Origin: Hoeflea_A sp965249925
Lineage (GTDB): Bacteria > Pseudomonadota > Alphaproteobacteria > Rhizobiales > Rhizobiaceae
Assembly (NCBI GenBank): GCA_965249925.1
Contig: OZ252260.1
Coordinates: 1,426,001 to 1,490,000 of the forward strand
Direction of reading: 5' to 3'
DNA length: 64,000 nt
The notes under the pieces were generated by a model. The model did no database searches. It worked only from the letters and a program-made list of their open reading frames with translations, and had not been told where the DNA came from. This document shows, piece after piece, positions 10,668 to 18,789 of this stretch. Within the stretch, counting starts at the first letter, position 1, and each line of letters begins with the position of its first letter. A program made the translations under genes and the position numbers.

Positions 10668-11468
10668 TTACGCACGTATGACCTGCAGCCCGGCGGCCTC
10701 CAGCGCCTGCACGTCGGCGGCCTTGGCGTGATCGTCGGTGACCAGCGCCGAAACCTCCGCCACCCCCGCGATGCGCGCACCTGCCACGTGGCCAATCTTG
10801 CCGTGGTCGCCGAGCATGACCGCCCGGCGCGCGGCATCAAGCATCGCGCGCTTGATCTCGACTTCCTCGAAATGGGCGTTGGTGAAGCCGCGATCGGCAT
10901 CGATACCGGCGCAGCATAGATAGGCGCAATCCGCGTTGACCTGGCTGAGCAGAAGCGCGGCGAAGGGCGGGATCAACGAGCGTGAGCGCGGATTTCTCCC
11001 GGTCTTCTTGACCGTCCCGCCAGTCACCATCACCGTCATGCCCTCGTGCTCTTCCAGCGCAATGGCAATATCGAGACTGCTGGTGATGACGACCACATTC
11101 CGCAAGTCGGCAGGCAGAGCCAGCGCCATCGCCAGTGCAGTCGTCCCGGCGTCGAGGATGATCGTCTCGCCGTCGCGTACCATCCGTGCTGCCATCGCAC
11201 CGATCCGTCCCTTTTCCTCGCTGAAGCTCTGGCTTGGCAGCTCCAGCGGGCGCACAAACCGTGCCGGCTGTACGGACGTGGCGCCGCCGCGGATGCGGCG
11301 CAGAAGCATGCGGCGCTCGAGCGCATCGAGATCGGAGCGGATCGTAACCGTCGAAACCCCCAGCGCGTCCGACAGGCGGCTGACTTCCACAACACGTTGC
11401 CGCTTCAACATCTCCAGGATGCGCTCGTGCCGAGGTCTCAACTGCTCCGGCATGGTGGTGTCGCTCAT
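10668..11468 (-). CDS. DeoR-family transcriptional regulator
   Basis: A 266-aa regulator. The N-terminal winged helix-turn-helix is RQRVVEVSRLSDALGVSTVTIRSDL written in parts: RQRVVEVSRLSDALG then VSTVTIRSDLDALE, with the following RIRGGA typical of the family. The C-terminal DeoRC sugar-phosphate sensor includes ILDAGTTALAMA and GIDADRGFTNAHFEEVEIKRAM. Members usually repress sugar operons and are released by a phosphosugar. It sits between the importer operon and the divergent SIS/kinase operon, so it probably controls both. ATG at 11468 has a GGAGG site; an in-frame TTG one codon earlier is less likely. Confidence 0.92.
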   Translation of the reverse strand: MSDTTMPEQLRPRHERILEMLKRQRVVEVSRLSDALGVSTVTIRSDLDALERRMLLRRIRGGATSVQPARFVRPLELPSQSFSEEKGRIGAMAARMVRDGETIILDAGTTALAMALALPADLRNVVVITSSLDIAIALEEHEGMTVMVTGGTVKKTGRNPRSRSLIPPFAALLLSQVNADCAYLCCAGIDADRGFTNAHFEEVEIKRAMLDAARRAVMLGDHGKIGHVAGARIAGVAEVSALVTDDHAKAADVQALEAAGLQVIRA

Positions 11469-11492
11469 CAATCCGCCTCCTCTATTCTCACT

Positions 11493-11525
11493 TGTGTTTT
11501 CTTTTAAAGTGACACATATCGAAAG
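11493..11525. promoter_or_regulatory. Divergent promoter/operator region for deoR-type gene and SIS-kinase operon
   Basis: The 124-bp gap between divergent genes contains an imperfect palindrome with TGTGT at 11493-11497 and ACACA at 11512-11516 around TTTTAAAG, directly followed by TCGAAAG. Its AT-richness contrasts with the surroundings. Placement suggests autorepression and control of the right-hand operon; this is inference. Confidence 0.4.
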
Positions 11526-11592
11526 TCATCCTATGACAACCGCACACAGAGCGCGACACGGTAAATCGGACAGAGTTAAAGGGAGAAGCGGC

Positions 11593-12705
11593 GTGAACAT
11601 CGAGCAGCGACTGAAGGAGATCCGGCGCGAATCGTCCTCCGATGCGCCTGGCGATCCGGAACGGTTCCGCCGCGTGGCACTCACCGAGAAAGAGATGATG
11701 GCGCAGGGCGCAGCGATCCGCGCGACGCTCGACGCCAACGCCGCGCCCCTCGCTGCCATCGCCGCCGATCTTGCTGAACGCCCGATCCGGCGTGTGGCAA
11801 TGGTAGGGTGTGGCGACAGCTGGTTTACAGGCTACGGGGTGCGGTACGTCGTGGAGCGCATGCTGGGCGCTGTCTGCGAACCATGCGAAGCCTTCGATTT
11901 TGCCGTTTACGGGCTCGACGTCGTCGACGCCGAGACACTGGTGATCGGCCTCAGTTCCAGCGGCAAGACCGAACCGGTCATCGATGGCCTCAAGGGCGCG
12001 CAAGCCCGTGGCGCCTACGTGGTAGGGCTTTCCAATACGCTCGGCTCGCCGCTGATGGAGGATTTTCCGGGTGCGCTCCACATTCGGGCGACACGTGGCG
12101 GATGGCCGACGCAATCGAGCACAGCGGCGATGGCACTCAAGCTTGCCTTGACCAACGCCATTGCTCAAGCCCGCGGCAAGGACGTCGCGGCGCTCAACGC
12201 GGCGCTAAACGCACTGCCGGCCCAGGTGGATGCGGTGGCGCAGGCGTTTTACGAACCGGTGAAGCAACTCGCCGTGCGGCTCGCCCGGGCCGATCTCGTC
12301 CTTTTGGCCGGGGCCGGGCCGCATTACGCTCCGGCGGCATTCGGGGCTGCCAAGCTCAAGGAGTTGGCGCCGATCCACGCCTATGCCTTCCCGCTGGAGG
12401 AGTACCACCATTACCGGACTCAGAAGGCTGGCGACCCGATGTTCCTGTTCGCGCCTGACGCGGCGAGCCACGCCCGCGCGCTTGAGACCGCGATTATGAG
12501 TCGCGGCAGCGAGGGCTTCTGTATCGCGCTCGTCCCCGAGGGCGAGTCGGAGATCGCCGAGGTCGCTGACATTACCTGGCATATGCCGCCTGTCGCCGAG
12601 GACACAGCGCCCATCGTCTATAGCGTACCGCTCCATCTCTTCGGTTACCATTCCGCCGTCGAGCGCGACGCCCTGGGGCTCGGCGCGCCGCGGCTCGGAG
12701 GTTGA
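11593..12705 (+). CDS. SIS-domain sugar isomerase/deglycase-like protein (FrlB/AgaS/GlmS-like)
   Basis: A 370-aa cytosolic protein with two SIS phosphosugar-binding domains: VAMVGCGDSWFTGYG (68-82) with IGLSSSGKTEPV (118-129), and a second with LLAGAGPHYAPA and a glutamate in AYAFPLEEYHHYR. This matches the isomerase half of GlmS and fructosamine-6-phosphate deglycases (FrlB, MocD-like), which split or isomerise phosphorylated amino-sugars. I chose GTG at 11593 because GGGAG lies 8 nt upstream; an in-frame ATG at 11533 would add 20 basic residues. The next gene is a PfkB kinase starting one base after the stop, which recalls the FrlD-FrlB kinase-deglycase pair. Confidence 0.85.
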   Translation: MNIEQRLKEIRRESSSDAPGDPERFRRVALTEKEMMAQGAAIRATLDANAAPLAAIAADLAERPIRRVAMVGCGDSWFTGYGVRYVVERMLGAVCEPCEAFDFAVYGLDVVDAETLVIGLSSSGKTEPVIDGLKGAQARGAYVVGLSNTLGSPLMEDFPGALHIRATRGGWPTQSSTAAMALKLALTNAIAQARGKDVAALNAALNALPAQVDAVAQAFYEPVKQLAVRLARADLVLLAGAGPHYAPAAFGAAKLKELAPIHAYAFPLEEYHHYRTQKAGDPMFLFAPDAASHARALETAIMSRGSEGFCIALVPEGESEIAEVADITWHMPPVAEDTAPIVYSVPLHLFGYHSAVERDALGLGAPRLGG

Positions 12706-12706
12706 G

Positions 12707-13729
12707 GTGATTCCCGATCTTGTCACCGTCGGAGGATTGACGGTCGACAATGTGATCTCGGCCGACGGGACCGTGGCACTGGCCCAGGCGGGCGGAAACG
12801 GCGCTTACTCGGCCGTTGGCGCGCTGATGTGGCAACCGCATGTCGGCCTCGTAAGCTGCGCCGTCGAAACCTATCCCCGCACCACGATCGAAAAGCTGGA
12901 GGCGAACGGGGTCGATCTCGGCGGTGTCACGTGGTCGGACGATCTGCTTGCCGCTTGCAACTGGTTCATCTACGACGCGGAAGGACGGCGCGAGGAGGAG
13001 CTGACCAGCCCGCCCGAAACCCTCGCTGAGGCCGGGTTCGCGACCGACAGGCTGAGCCCCGACGAGATCGTCCGCTGGCGCGCCTTCCTCGCCGGTCGGG
13101 TGGCGCCCGACGAAGTCAGCTATTCCGAATACCGCGATCGACATCCACTGAAACCGGCGCAGGTGCCGGCCGCCTGGCGCAATACGCACGGCGTCCACCT
13201 GGCGCCAAGCCAGCCCGAGGTGATGCTGGGGATGCTTGACTTCTTCGCTCCCGGCGGCGCCATGATCACCTGCGATCCCGGCTGGCAGCTCGCAAACCGG
13301 AGCCTCGACGAGATCACACCGATCCTCGCCCGACTCGATGCCTTCCTGCCGAGCGAGGTCGAACTCCGGGCACTCGTGCCCTCTGCGGCCATTGCCGATG
13401 CGCTTGCCGCGCTCGCGGAACGATGCCCGGGCGCAATCGCGGTCAAGCTAGGCCCTGAGGGTGTGCTCGTCTGGGACAAGGCCGCCCGCATGCCTGTGCC
13501 GGTGCCGGCCTATCCGACCTCGACCGTCGATCCGACGGGAGCGGGCGACAGCTTCTGCGGCGGCTTTCTCGCCGGGCTCGCCGAAACCGGGGACCCGGTG
13601 GCGGCGGCGCGGTTCGGGGCGATTTCGGCGGCAAGGATCGTCGCCCGGTTCGGTGCGGACGGCGCACTGCCCGCCGATCGTGCCGCGGCAAGGGCCGCCT
13701 TGAAGCGGGAGGCGGCGCCATGTCCGTAA
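12707..13729 (+). CDS. PfkB-family carbohydrate/nucleoside kinase
   Basis: A 340-aa ribokinase-like enzyme. The C-terminal signature DPTGAGDSFCGGF (275-287) supplies the anion hole and catalytic base Asp281; the N-terminal GGNGAYSAVGAL fits the substrate-binding glycine pair. It starts with GTG one base after the SIS gene stop. Length is slightly above the usual 300-320 aa. Context suggests phosphorylation of the imported sugar conjugate before cleavage by the SIS protein, as FrlD does for fructoselysine. Nucleoside or ribose kinase activity cannot be excluded. Confidence 0.88.
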   Translation: MIPDLVTVGGLTVDNVISADGTVALAQAGGNGAYSAVGALMWQPHVGLVSCAVETYPRTTIEKLEANGVDLGGVTWSDDLLAACNWFIYDAEGRREEELTSPPETLAEAGFATDRLSPDEIVRWRAFLAGRVAPDEVSYSEYRDRHPLKPAQVPAAWRNTHGVHLAPSQPEVMLGMLDFFAPGGAMITCDPGWQLANRSLDEITPILARLDAFLPSEVELRALVPSAAIADALAALAERCPGAIAVKLGPEGVLVWDKAARMPVPVPAYPTSTVDPTGAGDSFCGGFLAGLAETGDPVAAARFGAISAARIVARFGADGALPADRAAARAALKREAAPCP

Positions 13730-13779
13730 CTGTTTTCGATGACGGCACGCCGGTGATGGATGCAGCGAGGGCGATGTGA
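13720..13779 (+). CDS. 19-codon overlapping ORF (possible leader or gene remnant)
   Basis: An ATG at 13720 inside the end of the kinase gene opens a 19-codon frame, MSVTVFDDGTPVMDAARAM, ending in TGA that overlaps the GTG start of the next gene (ATGTGA). It bridges an otherwise 46-bp gap, so ribosomes could pass from kinase to hydrolase. The sequence resembles the first residues of a protein rather than a designed leader, so it may be the stump of a deleted gene. No homologue recognised; function unknown. Confidence 0.3.
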   Translation: MSVTVFDDGTPVMDAARAM

Positions 13780-14732
13780 GCGCACGCGATTTCGAAGGTT
13801 ACCGGCAGGGCGCCCCGGCCATCCGTTGGCCGGGGGAAGCGCGGCTCGCCGTTTCCATCGTCGCCAACGTCGAGGAAGGCGCAGAACTCTCGCTTGGCGA
13901 CGGCGACGAGCGCAACGAGCATGTGTACGAGACCGTCGAACGGGTCGAGCGCGCGCGCGATCTCTGCATGGAGAGTCATTTCGAGTATGGCCCGCGCGCC
14001 GGCTGGCCGCGAATCCGCGACACCCTGCGCGCCCGCGGCATCCGTGCCACGCTCAACGCCTGCGGGCGGGCGATCGCGACAACACCGTGGATCGCCGCCG
14101 AAGCGGTCGCCGACGGGCACGAGGTCGCCGCCCATGGCTGGCGCTGGGAACGTCATGCCAACATGGATGAGCCGACCGAGCGCCGCGCCATCGCACGCAC
14201 GGTCGCGGCGATCAACCGTGCCGCCGGCGCGCCTCCCCTGGGCTGGCACACCCGCTCGGCGACCTCGCTCGCCACGCGCAACCTGCTTATCGAGCAGGGC
14301 GGGTTCCTCTACGACAGCAACGCCTACAACGACGACCTCCCCTACACCGTCGAAACGGCGGCCGGTCCCCATGTGGTTCTGCCCTATGCCTTTGATACAA
14401 ACGACATGCGGTTCCACAACAACGGCGGTTTCGTCTTTGGCTCGGACTTCGCGCGCTATTGCATCGACGCGTTTGACCGGCTCCACGCCGAAGGCGCGGT
14501 CGCGCCGCGGATGCTCTCGATCGGGCTTCACACCCGGATCATTGGCCGGCCGGCGCGCATTGGCGGCCTGGAAGCCTTCCTCGATTACGCGCTTGGTCAT
14601 GACGGTGTCTGGTTCGCAACGCGTTCCGAGATCGCACGGGCGTGGCGGGCTGGACTCGGGCTTCCCGACTGGAAACCGCGGCCCTGCCCTACCGCCTTCA
14701 GCCCTGCGCAGGACACGGAGAGCGCGACATGA
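13776..14732 (+). CDS. PuuE-like polysaccharide-deacetylase-fold hydrolase, copy 1
   Basis: A 318-aa protein of the NodB/polysaccharide-deacetylase fold that closely resembles PuuE-type allantoinases rather than sugar deacetylases: IRWPGEARLAVSIVANVEEG at the N-terminus, FEYGPRAGWPRI, HGWRWERHANM, YDSNAYNDDLPY, FDTNDMRFHNN and IGLHTRIIGRPARI. PuuE opens the hydantoin ring of allantoin without a metal. The start is GTG, coupled to the preceding 19-codon ORF. The stop overlaps the next PuuE-like gene (ATGA). The C-terminus carries about 25 extra residues rich in Pro/Ala. Whether the substrate is allantoin or another cyclic amide is open. Confidence 0.85.
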   Translation: MSARDFEGYRQGAPAIRWPGEARLAVSIVANVEEGAELSLGDGDERNEHVYETVERVERARDLCMESHFEYGPRAGWPRIRDTLRARGIRATLNACGRAIATTPWIAAEAVADGHEVAAHGWRWERHANMDEPTERRAIARTVAAINRAAGAPPLGWHTRSATSLATRNLLIEQGGFLYDSNAYNDDLPYTVETAAGPHVVLPYAFDTNDMRFHNNGGFVFGSDFARYCIDAFDRLHAEGAVAPRMLSIGLHTRIIGRPARIGGLEAFLDYALGHDGVWFATRSEIARAWRAGLGLPDWKPRPCPTAFSPAQDTESAT

Positions 14733-15613
14733 ACCGTGACCTCGTCGGATACGCAGGAGACTGGCCGGACTTCACCTGGCCGAACGGATCGCGGCTCGCG
14801 GTTTCCGTTGTCGTCAATTTCGAGGAAGGGGCCGAGCTTCAGGTGATCGACGGCGATGCGACGAGCGAGCGGATCGGCGAGGTCATCTCTGTCGTGGCAG
14901 AAGGCCGGCCCGATCCCGGACAGGCGCAGATCTTCGCTTACGGTACGCGCGCCGGGGCCTGGCGAATGGCGAAGGCGCTTCGACACCACGAGATCCCGGC
15001 GACGCTCTTCGCCTGCGGCCGGGCCGCCGAGCGCGCCGCGCCGGTTCTGGCCATGCTTGCCGGCGACGGCCATGAGACCGCTTGCCACGGTTGGCTGTGG
15101 CGGCCGCACGCCGACTACGAGACCGCGGCCGACGAGGCCGCCGATCTCAAACGCGCCGCCGCGGCGATCCGCGGCGCCACTGGCGTGACGCCGCAGGGCT
15201 TCTTCTGCCGTGGTGCGGAAAGCCCGTGGACGCGGCAGCTTCTCGCCGAGCAGGGCTACGTCTATACCTCGAACGGGTTCGACGACGACCTGCCCTACCG
15301 GGATCCTTCAGGTCTCATCGTCGTGCCCTATGCGCTCGACGCTAACGATATGAAGTTCTTTCATCCGAACGGCTTCGCCCGGGCGGGCGAGATGTTGGAA
15401 TACGTGACGGACGCGCTCGACGTCCTCGAAGCCGAAGCCGATGCCGGGCTGCCGCGGCTTCTCAACATCGGCTTTCACCTGCGCATCGTCGGCCGGCCGG
15501 GCCGGTTCAAGGCTTTCGAAGGGGTCCTCGCCGAACTCGCGCGTCGCAGAGATCGGCTCTGGATCGCGCGCCGGATCGACATCGCCAACGCATTTGCGGA
15601 GGCGGTGATTTGA
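14729..15613 (+). CDS. PuuE-like polysaccharide-deacetylase-fold hydrolase, copy 2
   Basis: A 294-aa paralogue of the preceding gene with the same landmarks: RDLVGYAGDWPDFTWPNG, VVNFEEGAELQVIDGDATSE, FAYGTRAGAWRM, CHGWLWRPHADYE, SNGFDDDLPY, LDANDMKFF and IGFHLRIVGRPGRF. It matches the PuuE allantoinase group well. Start ATG overlaps the previous stop (ATGA), and its own stop overlaps the TTG start of the racemase homologue. The two copies differ clearly in sequence, which suggests successive or stereospecific hydrolyses, or a heteromer, rather than a recent duplication. Confidence 0.87.
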   Translation: MNRDLVGYAGDWPDFTWPNGSRLAVSVVVNFEEGAELQVIDGDATSERIGEVISVVAEGRPDPGQAQIFAYGTRAGAWRMAKALRHHEIPATLFACGRAAERAAPVLAMLAGDGHETACHGWLWRPHADYETAADEAADLKRAAAAIRGATGVTPQGFFCRGAESPWTRQLLAEQGYVYTSNGFDDDLPYRDPSGLIVVPYALDANDMKFFHPNGFARAGEMLEYVTDALDVLEAEADAGLPRLLNIGFHLRIVGRPGRFKAFEGVLAELARRRDRLWIARRIDIANAFAEAVI

Positions 15614-16257
15614 GGTTCGCGCTCGTCAACCCCAACACGTCGGCCGAGATCACCACCGCGATGGTCCGGATCGCCGCCGAAACCGCCGGCGCGTGGGCAG
15701 AGGTTTCCGGCCACACCGCCGGGTTCGGGGCCGCGCTCATCACCCAGCCCACAGAACTCGCGGTGGCGGCCGAAGCGGTCGCTGCGCTGGCGCCGGTGCT
15801 CTCTGGTGCCGACGCAGTGATTGTCGCGGCCTTTGGCGATCCGGGGCTCGATTCGCTCCGCGCGACGCTCAACGTGCCGGTGACCGGCATTGCCGAGGCC
15901 GGCATGGCGGAGGCGGCCGAGGGCGGGCGCCGCTTCGCCGTCGTCACCACGACACCGGGTTTGCGCGACCGGATCGCCAAGGTCGCCGCACACCACGCTC
16001 ATCGCAACTTCGCAGGCACCTGGACGACGCCCGGCGATCCCGTGACGCTCACGGCCGACCCGTCGGCGCTCGAAGCCGCGCTCGCATCGGCCGTTGAACA
16101 GGCCGTGCGCGATGCGGGTGTGGAGGCGGTCGTCATCGGCGGCGGCCCGCTCGCGGTCGCGGCGCGCGCACTGGCGGCGACGGTGACGGTGCCGCTTATC
16201 GAACCGGTGCCCGCGGCGGTGCGGCTCTCTCTCAAACGGGCGATGACACAAGCATGA
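15610..16257 (+). CDS. Asp/Glu/hydantoin racemase family protein without catalytic cysteines
   Basis: A 215-aa protein with the family landmarks NPNTSAEIT (7-15), GDPGLDSLR (76-84), VTTTPGLRDRI and IEPVPAAVRL. In hydantoin and allantoin racemases, two cysteines do the proton transfers, in a ..ACFxDPGL.. and a ..xGCAG.. motif. Here the matching positions are Ala74 (VAAFGDPGL) and Gly178 (VIGGGPLAV), and the protein contains no cysteine at all. A classical two-cysteine racemase reaction is therefore unlikely. It starts with TTG overlapping the previous stop (TTGA) and overlaps the next start (ATGA), so expression is tightly tied to the hydrolases. Confidence 0.88.
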   Translation: MRFALVNPNTSAEITTAMVRIAAETAGAWAEVSGHTAGFGAALITQPTELAVAAEAVAALAPVLSGADAVIVAAFGDPGLDSLRATLNVPVTGIAEAGMAEAAEGGRRFAVVTTTPGLRDRIAKVAAHHAHRNFAGTWTTPGDPVTLTADPSALEAALASAVEQAVRDAGVEAVVIGGGPLAVAARALAATVTVPLIEPVPAAVRLSLKRAMTQA

Positions 16258-17747
16258 ACCGGACCCTCGTCACCGCAGATCGGGTTATCGCCGGCTTCGC
16301 CGCGGACGGCAGCCCTGAGATCCTCGCCGACGTGGCGATCCTCGTCGAGGGCGAAACCATTGCCGCGATAGGGCCGGCTGCCGCGCTCTGTCGCGAACAT
16401 CCCGAGGCGAACGAGATCGGCGGGCGTGGCCGGGTGGCGATCCCCGGGCTGATCAACGCCCATCACCATGTCGGCCTGACCCCGTTCCAGCTCGGCGCCC
16501 GCGACCAGCCGCTTGAGCTCTGGTTCGCCGAGCGCCTTGCGATGCGTGACGTCGATCCTTACCTCGACACGCTGTTCTCGGCCTTCGAGATGATCGCCTC
16601 GGGCGTGACGACGGTCCAACATCTTCACAGCCGAGCGCCCGGCGATGCCGAAGCGGTGCTCGCCCGCTCCGACGCCATCATCGGCGCTTACGCCGAACTC
16701 GGCATGCGGGCGTCCTATTCGTTCGCGCTGCGCGATCAGAACCGGATGATCTATGCCGCAGACGAGGCGTTCGTCGCCTCTTTGCCGGCTCCGCTACGGG
16801 CGCCCGCTTCAGCCTACCTTTCAAGCTTCGGCCTTCCGCTCGAAGAACAGGTGGGTGTATTTCACGCTCTGCGCGCCAGATGGGCCGACGCGCCGCTGAT
16901 CGGCGTCCAGATCGCTCCGTCCAATCTCCACTGGCTTTCGGACGCCGCGCTGGAAAGCGCCGCGCGCATGGCTCAAGAGACCGGCGCGCCAATGCACATG
17001 CACCTTCTCGAGACCCCATACCAGGCCGAGTACGCACGACGACGGACCGGCGGCTCGGCGCTCGCCTACATCGACAAGTTTGGTCTGATAGGACCGCAAC
17101 TGACGATCGGGCACGGTGTCTGGATGACCAAGGACGATATCGCGCTGCTGGCCGAACGCGGCGGCTGTCTCTGCCACAACTGCTCCTCCAATCTTCGCCT
17201 CAAGAGCGGCACCGCCGATCTTAATGGTTTCCTTGCGAGCGGGGTCCCGGTCGCCCTTGGGATCGACGAGGCCGGACTAAACGACGATCGCGACATGCTC
17301 CAGGAAATGCGCCTGGCGCTGACACTGCACCGCCAGCCGGGTCACGGTGCACCGCATCCATCGGCGGCGCAGATCCTGCGCATGGCCACCGAACACGGCG
17401 CGGCGACGACGCCGTTCTCGGACCGGATCGGGCGCCTCGCCCCGGGAATGCTGGCCGATATGGTGCTGCTCGACTGGTCTGAGGTCACCAGACCCTATCA
17501 GGATCCCCGCATGCCGCTTGTCGACGTTCTCGTCCGGCGGGCAAAATCGGCGGCTGTACAGTCGGTCATGATCGGTGGGCAGGTGGTCTACCACGAGGGT
17601 CGCTTCACAAGGATCGACCGGAACGCGATCCTCGAAGACATCACCCGCACCCTCGATCGCCCCGACACTGCCGCCGAGGTCGTGCGCAGACGCCTCGCGT
17701 CGGACCTGATAGGACCGGTCCGGGATTTCTATGAAGACTGGCTCTAA
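16254..17747 (+). CDS. ATZ/TRZ-type amidohydrolase (guanine/8-oxoguanine deaminase-like)
   Basis: A 497-aa amidohydrolase with His70 and His72 (INAHHHVGL), a histidine in MHMHLLETPYQAEY, a histidine in LTIGHGVWMTKDD, and the aspartate in LGIDEAGLNDDRDM. The GLNDDRDMLQEMRLAL region is typical of the 8-oxoguanine deaminase and triazine hydrolase branch. Members remove amino groups from purine- or triazine-like rings using zinc or iron. It is the last gene of the six-gene operon, overlapping the racemase homologue by ATGA. With two PuuE-like enzymes upstream, ring deamination followed by ring opening is a reasonable inference. Confidence 0.9.
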   Translation: MNRTLVTADRVIAGFAADGSPEILADVAILVEGETIAAIGPAAALCREHPEANEIGGRGRVAIPGLINAHHHVGLTPFQLGARDQPLELWFAERLAMRDVDPYLDTLFSAFEMIASGVTTVQHLHSRAPGDAEAVLARSDAIIGAYAELGMRASYSFALRDQNRMIYAADEAFVASLPAPLRAPASAYLSSFGLPLEEQVGVFHALRARWADAPLIGVQIAPSNLHWLSDAALESAARMAQETGAPMHMHLLETPYQAEYARRRTGGSALAYIDKFGLIGPQLTIGHGVWMTKDDIALLAERGGCLCHNCSSNLRLKSGTADLNGFLASGVPVALGIDEAGLNDDRDMLQEMRLALTLHRQPGHGAPHPSAAQILRMATEHGAATTPFSDRIGRLAPGMLADMVLLDWSEVTRPYQDPRMPLVDVLVRRAKSAAVQSVMIGGQVVYHEGRFTRIDRNAILEDITRTLDRPDTAAEVVRRRLASDLIGPVRDFYEDWL

Positions 17748-17886
17748 AGGTCAGGCGCTCGCAGCAGTGCACGCCTATTAAAGACAATACTCTTGCCACG
17801 GAACGGCTGTGCAGACCAAGCGACGTTTCACTGCGACTGCACCAGCGTCTGCTTTCGATGCCGCCGCCTGAACAGAAATGGTGGGA

Positions 17887-18441
17887 TTACTCGTGCTTTT
17901 TCCGCAACAATTCCCAGCGCTCTCGAGTGACCTCCCATACGTCCTCGTCTTGCTTGCCGTCATAGTATGTCCCTTTGTCAGAGCCGATCAGACGTGCGCC
18001 GGTTTTCTCTTTCACGGCTTTCGAAGCATCATTAGTGGATCGGTTTCTCAACAACAGGCGCGGCTTCTCCAGTTCGAAGAAGATGAAATCCTGGGTGACC
18101 GTAACGGCGTCGGTCATTATGCCATTGCCCCAGTAGCCTTCGGATAGCAAGAAACCTCGGTTCTCATCGTCGTCGTCCAAGAATCTGTATTCGATTGTCC
18201 CGATGAGTTCCGTGGGGTTCACCTTGAGGAAGATCCCCCAATAATAGATCTCCTTACATTCGGATTCTGCGAGAATTCGGCTGATGTAAGAGCGAGCGCC
18301 ATCCGAAGGATAGGGCCAAGGAATCTCGCCAATGTGTTTGATGACATTCCATTTTGCAAAGTGGGTTTGCATAGCCGGAGCATCCGCCAATGTCACCGGG
18401 CGAAGCAGTATCTCATTAATCTCCAGGACGGGTGCTTTCAT
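17887..18441 (-). CDS. GNAT N-acetyltransferase, RimJ/RimL type
   Basis: A 184-aa acetyltransferase starting MKAPVLEINEILLRPVTLAD, the standard opening of RimJ/RimL-like proteins. HFAKWNVIKHIGEIPWPYP and the acetyl-CoA loop in EGYWGNGIMTDAV follow. I chose ATG 18441 by homology pattern; the same frame stays open to 18651 and would add 70 residues of unrelated sequence (SQATTQSLYHQDAVAKL and so on). This is either a spurious extension or a remnant. Its codons are less GC-rich than the flanking operons, as in the neighbouring unknown gene, which hints at later arrival. Confidence 0.75.
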   Translation of the reverse strand: MKAPVLEINEILLRPVTLADAPAMQTHFAKWNVIKHIGEIPWPYPSDGARSYISRILAESECKEIYYWGIFLKVNPTELIGTIEYRFLDDDDENRGFLLSEGYWGNGIMTDAVTVTQDFIFFELEKPRLLLRNRSTNDASKAVKEKTGARLIGSDKGTYYDGKQDEDVWEVTRERWELLRKKHE

Positions 18442-18789
18442 GCCGACAAGCTGCCAGCATTGACGTGTCGTGACAACTTCCAAGACCATCTTCGGCTGCG
18501 GGCAAATAGCTCTTATTAATTCGCGCAGCAGTTTTCGAAGGGTGGTCCCATCTACCGAAAGCGCAGACGTTAGTTTCGCCACAGCATCTTGGTGGTATAG
18601 GCTCTGGGTTGTCGCTTGTGATAACCCGGCGAGTGTTAGACTTGCGGACAATTTTGCCGTTCAAATTGAGAGACCGAAAGTCCGTTCTTCTGTTTGGTCA
18701 CAGGCTGATTACGTCCATTATGTTAAAGCCAGAACGGGTTCGACATGTGGCGGCCGGATCGCGGGCGGCACGAAAGCGGGGCGCGTGGG

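Noticed and set aside
18442..18651. 70-residue N-terminal extension of the GNAT gene
   Set aside because: RimJ/RimL-type proteins begin at MKAPVLE; the extension has no GNAT similarity and no clear start signal. Kept only as a remark because it might be a remnant.
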